In this document: positions 31,968 through 41,300 of the stretch, in pieces
How positions within the stretch are numbered: the stretch's first letter is position 1
Layout of the letters: the number at the start of each line of letters is the position of its first letter
From: Symsagittifera roscoffensis
Lineage: Eukaryota; Xenacoelomorpha; Acoela; Convolutidae
DNA: 64,000 nt
NCBI RefSeq assembly: GCF_963678635.1
Contig: NC_087065.1
Location: 50,286,452-50,350,451 of the forward strand
Reading direction: 5' to 3'
Made by a program: the position numbers and the translations under genes
Notes under the pieces: model-generated
Database searches by the model: none
Told to the model about the DNA's origin: nothing
The model's input: the letters and a program-made list of their open reading frames with translations, nothing else

Positions 31968-34573
31968 AATTATTAATTTTTCTCCAACTCCTTTTTCTAG
32001 TAATCTCAAATCAAAACATAAACCCTTCCCCTCGTACAGGACCACAAGATTTATTAGTAACACATTACGATTGTGAAGAAAATGAACAAAAAACACTACA
32101 TAAATATGCAATAAATCAAGTATCACAATGTGAAACAGAACCACAAGCTATAGAAACCACAGATGTAATAGCAACACTCTATTCAAAAGCCCGAGCAACA
32201 ACAGTTACAGGTTATAAATTCACAGCGACATTTTCCGAAAAGAAAGTACATTGTTCACAAGTCTCCAACGGCAACAAAAACCGACTTGACCATGAATCAT
32301 TCTATCAAAGTAATATAGAACGTCTTTTACATCTCAATCCCGACGATTGTAAAAATGAATTACTTAGACTAAACATCACACAAAATAAAAACTCCCAAAG
32401 AAAATTAGTTAATTTTCAAGTTTTTTCAGACTCTGTACATCAATCACAACTTGAAAGACACCAAGGACATATAAAACTAGACGAAAAATACCCGTATAAC
32501 GGCGCACACGGACGATTAACCTATGACCTACATGATAAACATTGGATACCACACATTGGTATAAATAACCCATCAAACTGCAAAGCAGACACGAAAAATA
32601 AAGGATACCAAGAAATAATGTTTTTCGATTGGAAAATACAACTCGAAAAAATACAACTCACACGAGATTTATCTGATAATACAATGATCTATCAAGGAAT
32701 CCGACTACCTTGTAAAAATGATCAAGGATATTGCGACCCTACAACAAGAACACAAGCAACAATTGTTTGGTTCCCCGAAGATACATGTACAACATTTCAA
32801 GTAGCAAAAATACACGCTCGTATGATAAAATTTCACGAAAAATATTTCATAAAATCAATTCCTTATGAACAAGTCCATCCATCACGAAAACTAAGTTCTA
32901 ATTTTAGAAACATTGACAATATAGAAAATAAATTGACACGTTTTCAAATATATCAAGAAACAGAACTTGCATGTAAATACAGGAATCCACTTCACAGAAC
33001 ACAATACTCTGAAATATTAGTTGAATACGAAAAAGGATTCGACATGACCACTGGAAAAGTAAAAATCGACCCATATGCCACAGGTCATCCTCTAAACGAA
33101 GGAACATCCTATATACCAGTTAATTTTGAAAAAAGCAACGGACAACCTGGTGGACATCTAAAACCTTATGACACCAGAAGCACACGCTTACAAGAATTAT
33201 CACTAATGAATACTACATATTTCGGTAATATCCACTATGATATTCATTTAGATATGAAACTAGATTATACAATTAGCCGAATTTTTCAAGAAATGTCACT
33301 CTCCGAATTAGAAACACTACACCAACTATGCGAATTAGAACGAACACAAATATTACAATCACTTGCACTAGCAGTATTAAAAATACCCTATGCAGGATAC
33401 TTATTATCAGGAAATAGATCAAATTTTTTAGACTACGAAGGAAACATCTTATGGTTTTATACTTGTACCAAAAAAGTATCACCACTATACGTTTTTGAAG
33501 ATAAACGATGTTATAAAAGAATCCCTATCTTTTATAAGAATAAAGTACATTTCGTGGATACACTTTCACGAAGAACCTATTTCTGGGATACCGCAGTCCC
33601 ATGTGGATCAGAAAATAGCCACAATGTAGTACAACTAAACCCTGATGAAAATAAATATTATCTTCTCACTCCATATCCCACATTAATGCAATCACTCAAA
33701 AAATTTTCACCAGAAAGCATTCGCGCTATCGCTCGAAACCCAAATATAGACTTACAATCAATAGGAATCTATTCAAAATCAGATATTCAACATCACATTA
33801 GAACACAACAATTCCAAGAATTATTAACACAAATGGACACTATACAAAGACAATCAATTGACCAAAATCTACGCAAACTTGCAGAAACCGCAGGTTTTGC
33901 CGATATCTACACACAAGACTATAGCGGATATTTTAAAGACATTAAAGATTATATATATCTAAACGGCGAAAAATACCGTCCCCAAGATATATCACCAATC
34001 AACATTTTTAGCTTTGTTACACTCAAGAATGAAATCCTTGATTTTCTAGGATGGCCCTACTACATCTTAGAAAAATTGACTATTTTATACGCAATGTTTA
34101 ACTTTATTGGATTTCTTTTCTCACTCTTAAAAGGAATCTACAATACATGTGCTATACACACACAAGTAAACAGACAAGCAAGCGTAGCACGCATACTCTT
34201 TGCAGGATTTTTTGGAATTTTTTCCACATCTATCAACAAAATTCTTTTAGACGCACAAATAAAAGAATATAACACAAAAATAGCAACACGACAAAATACA
34301 TACGACGAAGAACATAACAATGTCGACACACAGCCAACGGCACCACAATTACCACCCCTACCAAATAACCATCCACTATCCCTAGTCCCACGAAATTTTC
34401 GACATTTAGCAATCACACATAATCCAAATTTTCGACTCAATACATCGCAAAGTCCCGTCCAACATATAATAACACATCAATCACAAGATGATAATACTTA
34501 TGAACAAATTATTGAACAGCCCCATACCACCGCTTTTCAATCTCAAAATAATAATTTTTTTAGCCCACGATGA
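31955..34573 (+). CDS. env: env-like transmembrane glycoprotein
   Basis: An 872-codon ATG frame. The N-terminus is a signal-peptide-like hydrophobic stretch (ILKLLIFLQLLFLVIS). The ectodomain has many Cys and three or more N-X-S/T sites (NIT near 150, NTT and NRS in the middle). Near the C-terminus there is a hydrophobic segment around residues 703-730 (ILYAMFNFIGFLFSLL), a second around 745-762, and a polar tail of about 110 residues. Position downstream of pol and this layout fit an envelope protein that would let the element leave the cell. The early YDC motif and Cys pattern recall glycoproteins that invertebrate retrotransposons share with jingchuviruses, but this is a weak inference. 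No clear furin-type site was seen. No frame break is seen. Confidence 0.78.
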   Translation: MYILKLLIFLQLLFLVISNQNINPSPRTGPQDLLVTHYDCEENEQKTLHKYAINQVSQCETEPQAIETTDVIATLYSKARATTVTGYKFTATFSEKKVHCSQVSNGNKNRLDHESFYQSNIERLLHLNPDDCKNELLRLNITQNKNSQRKLVNFQVFSDSVHQSQLERHQGHIKLDEKYPYNGAHGRLTYDLHDKHWIPHIGINNPSNCKADTKNKGYQEIMFFDWKIQLEKIQLTRDLSDNTMIYQGIRLPCKNDQGYCDPTTRTQATIVWFPEDTCTTFQVAKIHARMIKFHEKYFIKSIPYEQVHPSRKLSSNFRNIDNIENKLTRFQIYQETELACKYRNPLHRTQYSEILVEYEKGFDMTTGKVKIDPYATGHPLNEGTSYIPVNFEKSNGQPGGHLKPYDTRSTRLQELSLMNTTYFGNIHYDIHLDMKLDYTISRIFQEMSLSELETLHQLCELERTQILQSLALAVLKIPYAGYLLSGNRSNFLDYEGNILWFYTCTKKVSPLYVFEDKRCYKRIPIFYKNKVHFVDTLSRRTYFWDTAVPCGSENSHNVVQLNPDENKYYLLTPYPTLMQSLKKFSPESIRAIARNPNIDLQSIGIYSKSDIQHHIRTQQFQELLTQMDTIQRQSIDQNLRKLAETAGFADIYTQDYSGYFKDIKDYIYLNGEKYRPQDISPINIFSFVTLKNEILDFLGWPYYILEKLTILYAMFNFIGFLFSLLKGIYNTCAIHTQVNRQASVARILFAGFFGIFSTSINKILLDAQIKEYNTKIATRQNTYDEEHNNVDTQPTAPQLPPLPNNHPLSLVPRNFRHLAITHNPNFRLNTSQSPVQHIITHQSQDDNTYEQIIEQPHTTAFQSQNNNFFSPR

Positions 34574-35613
34574 GCCGCCAACTTGGATCACTACACCGAT
34601 CAAATTCCCATCCAACCAATCTTACCTCTCCAATCCCAATCATACCACTTTTTGCTTTTCCGCCACCCGATTTTCCATCTAGCAATGTAACATCAGGCAT
34701 GAATTCCGACACTAACTCACATATTTCAGTTTTATACTCCATCTCACAGCTAAATAACCCGAATATTGAAACCCCCGATGAATTTGCCGACTCAGAACCA
34801 TCCCCATCCAATAATTTTCATAACCCTTCTAATTTTTCTCAACCTCCTTTTCAACCCATATTATCCAATAACCCTGACCCAATCACCCCCACACCCTCTT
34901 ATGCTTCCCAAGTTACCCCAACCTACTCCTCATACCATTCTGACCAATCATCTCATTCTCCAGACACCCCCCGAATCTCCCCAGAGCTAGATAATTTTAT
35001 TACCCTCCAACAACAACCCTACCACCTTAACACCCCGACCATAAACCAAATCTCCTCCACTACAAATTCATCCAATCCCCCTACACCCTCTTCAAATTAT
35101 ACTGAATCATTAACACCATCATCCACATCCACTATATCTTCACTAAACACTAATAGAGCTTACCGCACTTTTAAAAGAAAATTCCCCAACCATCCTTTCC
35201 CAGCAAAACCAGGAACAGCCCGTGAATACATCAACCACCCCCAGCATACTAACACTAAAGAATTTTTAGCTATCACTTTACCCTCGTTTCCACAATACAC
35301 CTTAAACACCCCTCACGACGCTAACGAAACACGCAACTTTGTAGATGAATACGTTTTAATGCCCACTCTCTCTTGGACCTCATACTATCATTTCACTAAC
35401 CCTCTTTGCTTACCTTTATCCAACACTTCCATCGATATAGAACGAAACAAAGACATGCTATATCAACTAACTACACCACTAACCGCTAGACAGTTTACTT
35501 ACGTTGGATATAAAAAATCACTAAAAATACACACTGCACCTAGAGCTAATGAATATACACTAGAATACTACGATCACAACATCATCAGAGCTAACCAAGA
35601 TATCAATTCTTAG
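34570..35613 (+). CDS. Accessory ORF A (347 residues), unknown
   Basis: Starts at the ATG of an ATGA overlap with the env stop, an arrangement that allows termination-reinitiation. Residues about 1-200 are low-complexity Ser/Pro/Thr/Asn. The rest looks globular (for example YVLMPTLSWTSYYHFTNPLC). It stops at TAG 35,611-35,613. The next frame (from 35,595) continues in -1 with protein-like sequence, so A and B may be one protein of about 600 residues, joined by a programmed shift or broken by a recent indel. No family recognised. Confidence 0.6.
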   Translation: MSRQLGSLHRSNSHPTNLTSPIPIIPLFAFPPPDFPSSNVTSGMNSDTNSHISVLYSISQLNNPNIETPDEFADSEPSPSNNFHNPSNFSQPPFQPILSNNPDPITPTPSYASQVTPTYSSYHSDQSSHSPDTPRISPELDNFITLQQQPYHLNTPTINQISSTTNSSNPPTPSSNYTESLTPSSTSTISSLNTNRAYRTFKRKFPNHPFPAKPGTAREYINHPQHTNTKEFLAITLPSFPQYTLNTPHDANETRNFVDEYVLMPTLSWTSYYHFTNPLCLPLSNTSIDIERNKDMLYQLTTPLTARQFTYVGYKKSLKIHTAPRANEYTLEYYDHNIIRANQDINS

Positions 35614-36371
35614 ACGACGATCGCTTCGCTAATCCACAAATCACCGAGAAATTTTTCATCAAGACACCATATGTATTTACACTAAACATCTTCGACCGAA
35701 AGTTTGATCACATTATTTCAGAAGCACTAACAAACACACAAGCATACGAAAGTTTTAAAGAACGCTTCCAAATCTTTTCACTAACCTTTCATTTCCTTGC
35801 ACCACACGAAAGAGATTTGCACTGCTCACATGATATTATGTTGCGCACTAAACAAACACATACATACAGTTACTATCGTTTCATCCAAAATCACTTTGAC
35901 CTCCACACACCCTCTAGACAACCACACCATCGTTTTCAATTCATCAATTCAAAATACACTTCACCGTATTTCCTAAATTTCACATATTGTATTAAAGACA
36001 CTAACCTCCATGGTATTCTTCGTAATTATGACCCCATAACCCAATTGTACATTTTCTGCCCCATCACCAAGACCTTCAACGCCGAAGAATCCCGACCCTT
36101 CCTTATCCCGCACGAGTTTGTACAGCCTATAGAAATCCCAATTTTAGAATTCATCCACAACCCTAAATTTAACCACAAATTATATAACTTAATCCAAAAC
36201 ACACCTTATGAGTTTGCAGTAGGCACTGAAGAACTAACCACTATTAAGACACTTCAATTGCTTTGGCCACTGCTTCAGACTAAAAATATCATCCGCATTC
36301 TAGCTAAACTACTAACAACTTCAGAACTAATTCACGACATCTTCCCCCACGGTTTTTTCCCCGACGACTAA
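35595..36371 (+). CDS. Accessory ORF B (about 258 codons, no upstream ATG), unknown
   Basis: Open from 35,595, overlapping the end of accessory ORF A by 19 bases, to TAA 36,369-36,371. The first in-frame ATG is about 80 codons in, at 35,835, and the sequence before it (FDRKFDHIISEALTN, FKERFQIFSLTFHFL) is just as protein-like, so independent initiation is unlikely. The product is rich in aromatic and His residues, with no family match that I know. The stop is followed at once by a perfect splice donor, CAG/GTAAGT. Confidence 0.55.
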   Translation, partial: PRYQFLDDDRFANPQITEKFFIKTPYVFTLNIFDRKFDHIISEALTNTQAYESFKERFQIFSLTFHFLAPHERDLHCSHDIMLRTKQTHTYSYYRFIQNHFDLHTPSRQPHHRFQFINSKYTSPYFLNFTYCIKDTNLHGILRNYDPITQLYIFCPITKTFNAEESRPFLIPHEFVQPIEIPILEFIHNPKFNHKLYNLIQNTPYEFAVGTEELTTIKTLQLLWPLLQTKNIIRILAKLLTTSELIHDIFPHGFFPDD

Positions 36372-36374
36372 CAG

Positions 36375-36452
36375 GTAAGTATGAATTAAGTGAATATTAC
36401 TAACTAATTTAATATTAAAAAACTCACCATACCTTATCCATGTTTTCTTTAG
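36375..36452 (+). other. Probable 78-bp intron in the 3' region
   Basis: Donor CAG/GTAAGT at 36,372-36,380, a TACTAAC branch-point consensus at about 36,408, and a pyrimidine-rich acceptor TGTTTTCTTTAG ending 36,452 (a second AG at 36,460 would give 86 bp). All three signals match the consensus closely. It begins three bases after the stop of accessory ORF B, so it is untranslated as read. Confidence 0.7.
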
Positions 36453-37985
36453 ATTTTTAGCCTTCATCCGACAATCACCTACAAAAACCACAAAAGACAA
36501 ATAAAAATCGCAAATTTCATCAAACAGATTTCAAAACTCTATTAATCTCTTACACTTATAAATTAATAAATTTAATACCAATGCAGTAAATTCATCTATA
36601 ATATTTTCCCCCAAAGCAGTAAATCTAATTATGATGAAAATTTGTATCTTAAAATTCCTCCATAACTAGCAGTAAATTTCCAAATTCTATGCAGTAAATT
36701 AATAAAATGCAATTGCAGTACTAACCTTTTAATATTTTCATTCATTCGCACAAAAATTCTATCCACACTCGCACAGCTCGCCCACGAAGAATTGTTTAAA
36801 ATAATGAATTTCAGTTTCAAGTTTTCACACTCAACAACTCTAACATATAATAACATGTTTCAAACTTTCCTTTAACCCGGTTGGAAAGGAATCATATACT
36901 AAACAAAACTAACCAACGCAGCTTACTAAATACCACAAATCATAGAATAACAGCATGACTAAGAAAAGGAAACCAACGGTACCCAAACCGGATTAACCCA
37001 GTTTAAAACTGGATAATTTATTCTTTTGAGGACTATTATAAAGTCTAAGAAAGAAATAATAAAACACAAAAAAGTCGAAAGACAAACCCATACCACAAAC
37101 AATTTGCTTTTTGAAAAAAGGACACAACCAACAAAACATAAGAAAGACCACAACAAACCCAACATAAAACGTTGTCACATAACAGGACCCCTCACAAAAA
37201 CCGCATGAAATCATACTCCCACTCCTGGCCTAACCCACCAGGAAGGACGTCCTGAGCATGCTCTATAGCCGGCCTAACCCACCGTGCTACATCCACGCTT
37301 TGTGACCACACCTCTATTTTTAATAAGAGCTACTCAAGTGTGAGTAACTCTTCAAAATAACCGAACTAAAACAAAAAGCTTTTGTGAAAACAACTAACTA
37401 AAATCATTATTAAAAAATATTAAACTAATAAAAGTTTTATAAAATATAAAATCACATGATGCAATATATAGATCAGAATACAACACCAAGGACGAACATC
37501 AAAAGACAAGACGACCCCACTACACTCGAGAGAGAATGACCAACTACAATCGATATGCCGCTCACAACCACAACTCAAAGGATTTAGAGTACGACTTGAC
37601 CTCGCAGAAAAGGACTTCATTGAACTAGACCAATGACCACCTCGATGTTCAAGTATACGTACAGATCCGAGTAACCAGGCATCCCCTCCACGCACAATCT
37701 CCACGCCATTCCCAAGCTAGATCAGACACAAAAGAAGTTCTCCACGAAGAACAGAAAAACCTGACATAGCCAACCATTCTGAAATCAGATTTGAGTTTGT
37801 TGCGAAGACTTAGTCGTTGTCACTAGAAGACACAACGTCTTATGTCTCTAACTCCAGCTTCCTGGAACTTCTTTAACAAAAAAGGAAACAGAAGAAATAA
37901 AATGTTCGCCAAACACCAACTTCCATCATCCATCCTTCGAATTGCAGAAGAACTATTCTAAAAAACTCTGTAAAACCCGGATGGG
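36453..37985 (+). other. Long 3' untranslated region of the retrotransposon
   Basis: No credible gene. GCAGTAAAT-type motifs recur at 36,593, 36,616, 36,669, 36,691 and 36,714 (last one variant). A GC-richer island at 37,225-37,290 has GGCCTAACCCACC twice and CCTGG/CCAGG complementary pieces that could fold. A purine-rich run lies at 37,876-37,900, but the bases directly before the 3' LTR (GGATGGG) make only a short polypurine tract. Confidence 0.65.
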
Positions 37986-38395
37986 TGGAACCTGATCTAA
38001 ACTATATTTTATGATTGGATAAATTAAATGTTTTACCAATGTAAAGTATTTAATATTAACCAATCATGATCCATCTAACTAACAACCCACTTATTTGTAA
38101 GTGCTGAAGTTACTTGTAACTTCAGCACCAGAGAGATTTGAATTTAACTTAGAAATTAGTTGGACTCTCCCGAGCACTTCAGCAGCCGCAATAAACCAGT
38201 ATACCCTAGATCTATTGAGCCTAGCAGAGACTAGTTAAACAACCTGAGACTAGATAGTATAAGAGTAAGATTAGGATCGGTATTAGACTAAGAAGTTGCA
38301 CGAATCTATCCGGCCGAAAATAAGATAGCGTGACGAGCAGACGGTGTACCCTATCCGAAATTACTCTATGAGTTATACACTCCAGTCCTAACTCA
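37986..38395 (+). repeat. 3' LTR (410 bp)
   Basis: Same length and, by eye, the same sequence as the 5' LTR at an offset of exactly 18,500 bp. AATAAA at 38,190 is a candidate polyadenylation signal. The LTR ends CTCA and is followed by the duplicated target TATG. Confidence 0.95.
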
Positions 38396-41300
38396 TATGT
38401 TCTTGCGTAATTTGAAATATAATTTTCAGGCTGAAACTGTATGTTGAACAAAATATAACAATGATATTTTGGCCCTTTTAACTCTAATTATGTTCTTGCG
38501 TAATTTGAAATATAATTTTCAGGCTGAAACTGTATGTTGAACAATATTTAACCATGATATTTTGGCTCTTTTAACTCTAATTATGTTCTTGCGTAATTTG
38601 AAATATAATTTTCAGGCTGAACCTGTATGTTGAACAAAATTTAATCATGATATTTTGGCTCTCCTAACTCTAATTATGTTCTTGCGTAATTTGAAATCTA
38701 ATTTTCAGGCTGAAACTGTATGATAAAACAAAATTAAACCATAATATTTTGGCTCTTTTAACTCTAATTATGTTCTTGCGTAACTTGATATATAATTTTC
38801 AGGCTGAAACTGTATGTTGAACAAAATTTAACCATGATATTTTGCCTCTTTTAACTCTAATTATGTTCTTGCGAAATTTGAAATATAATTTGCAGGCTGA
38901 AACTGGATGTTGAACAAAATTAAACAATGATATTTTGGCTCTTTTAACTCTAATTATGTTCTTGCGTAATTTGAAATATAATTTTCAGGCTGAAACTATA
39001 TGTTGAACAAAATTTATCCATGATATTTTGGCCCTTTTAACTCCAATTATGTTCTTGCGTAATTTGAAATATAATTTTCAGGCTGAAACTGTATGTTGAA
39101 CAAAATTTAACAATGATATTTTGGCTCTTTTAACTCTAATTATGTTCTTGCGTAATTTGAAATATAATTTTCAGGCTGAAACTGTATGTTGAACAAAATT
39201 TAACCATGATATTTTGGCTCTTTTAACTCTAATTATGTTCTTGCGTAATTTGAAATATAATTTTCAGGCTGAAACTGTATGTTGAACAAAATTAAACCAT
39301 GATATTTTGGCTCTTTTAACTCTAATTATATTCTTACATAATTTGAAACATAATTTTCAGGCTGAAACTGTACGTTGAACAAAATTTAACCTTGATATTT
39401 TGGCTCTTTTAACTCTAATTATGTTCTTGTGTAATTTGAAATATAATTTTCAGGCTGAAACTGTATGTTGAACAAAATTAAACCATGATATTTTGGCTCT
39501 TTTAACTCTAATTATGTTCTTGCGTAATTTGAAGTATAATTTTCAGGTTGAAACTGTATGTTGAACAAAATTTAATCATGATATTTTGGCTCTTTTAACT
39601 CTAATTATGTTCTTGCGTAATTTGAAATATAATTTTCAGGCTGGAACTGTACGTTGAACAAAATTAAACCATGATATTTTGGCTCTTTTAACTCTAATTA
39701 TGTTCTTGCGTAACTTGAAATATAAATTTCAGGCTGAAACTGTATGTTGAACATAAATTAACCATGATATTTTGGCTCTTTTAACTCTAATTATGTTCTT
39801 GCGTAATTTGAAATATAATTTTCAGGCTTAAATTGTGTGTTGAACAAAATTAAACCATGAAATTTTGGCTCTTTTACTCTAATTATGTTCTTGCATAATT
39901 TGAAATATAATTTTCAGGCTGAAACTGTATGTTGAACAAAATTTATCGATGATATTTTGGCTCTTTTAACTCCAATTATGTTTTTTGCGTAATTTGAAAT
40001 ATAATTTTAAGGCTGAAACTGTATGTTGAACAAAATTAAACCATGATCTTTTGGCTCTTTTAACTCTATTTATGTTCTTGCGTAATTTGAAATATAATTT
40101 TCAGGGTGAAACTGTATGTTGAACTTAATTAAACCATGATATTTTGGCTCCTTTAACTCTAATTATGTTCTTGCGTAATTTGAAATATAATTTTCAGGCT
40201 GAAACTGTATGTTGAACAAAATTTAACAATGATATTTTGGCTCTTTTAACTCTAATTATGTTCTTGCGTAATTTGAAATATAATTTTCAGGCTGAAACTG
40301 TATGTTGAACAAAATTTAACCATGATATTTTGGCTCTTTTAACTCTAATTATGTTCTTGCGTAAATTGAAATATAATTTTTAGGCTGAAACTGTATGTTG
40401 AACAAAATTAAGCCATGATATTTTGGCTCTTTTAACTCTAATTATGTTCTTACGTAATTTAAAATATAATTTTCATGCTGAAACTGTATGTTGAACAAAA
40501 TTTAACCTTGATATTTTGGCTCTTTTAACTCTAATTATGTTCTTGTGTAATTTGAAATATAATTTTCAGGCTGAAACTGTATGTTGAACAAAATTAAACC
40601 ATGATATTTTGGCTCTTTTAACTCTAATTATGTTCTTGCGTAATTTGAAATATAATTTTCAGGCTGAAACTGTATGTTGAACAAAATTTAATCATGATAT
40701 TTTGGCTCTTTTAACTCTAATTATGTTCTTGCGTAATTTGAAATATAATTTTCAGGCTGAAACTGTATGTTGAACAAAATTAAACCATGATATTTTGGCT
40801 CTTTTAACTCTAATTCTGTTCTTGCGTAACTTGAAATATAAATTTCAGGCTGAAACTGTATGTTGAACAAAATTTAACCATGATATTTTGGCTCTTTTAA
40901 CTCTAATTATGTTCTTGCGTAATTTGAAATATAAGTTTCAGGCTGAAACTGTGTGTTGAACAAAATTAAACCATGAAATTTTGGCTCTTTTAACTCTAAT
41001 TATGTTCTTGCATAATTTGAAATATAATTTTCAGGCTAAAACTGTATGTTGAACAAAATTTATCGATGATATTTTGGCTCTTTTAACTCCAATTATGGTT
41101 TTTTGCGTACTTTGAAATATAATTTTAAGGCTGAAACTGTATGTTGAACAAAATTAAACCATGATATTTTGGCTCTTTTAACTCTAATTATGTTCTTGCG
41201 TAATTTGAAATATAATTTTCAGGGTGAAACTGTACATTGAACTTAATTAAACAATGATATTTTGGCTCTTTTAACTCTAATTATGTTCTTGCGTAATTTG

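Larger units (their letters stand above)
19486..38395 (+). mobile_element. 18.9-kb env-bearing Ty3/Gypsy-type LTR retrotransposon inserted in satellite DNA
   Basis: Bounded by direct 410-bp LTRs (19,486-19,895 and 37,986-38,395) that begin TG and end CA, flanked by TATG. By eye the LTRs are identical, so the insertion is young. Order inside: PBS, leader, basic ORF, gag-protease, pol (RT-RNase H-integrase-GPY/F), two small hydrophobic ORFs, an ATG-less frame, an env-like glycoprotein, two overlapping accessory frames, and a long 3' region. Integrase downstream of RNase H places it with Ty3/Gypsy and retroviruses and not with Ty1/Copia. The length is far above the 5-10 kb usual for Ty3/Gypsy. 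The plus strand is A-rich and very poor in G (for example two G in the 60 bases at 25,621-25,680). An older relative lies at 1-3110. Confidence 0.95.

Noticed and set aside
37876-37900. Purine-rich run as the polypurine tract
   Set aside because: It lies about 85 bp before the 3' LTR, whereas a polypurine tract should abut it. It may be a secondary tract, but I did not call it as the main one.
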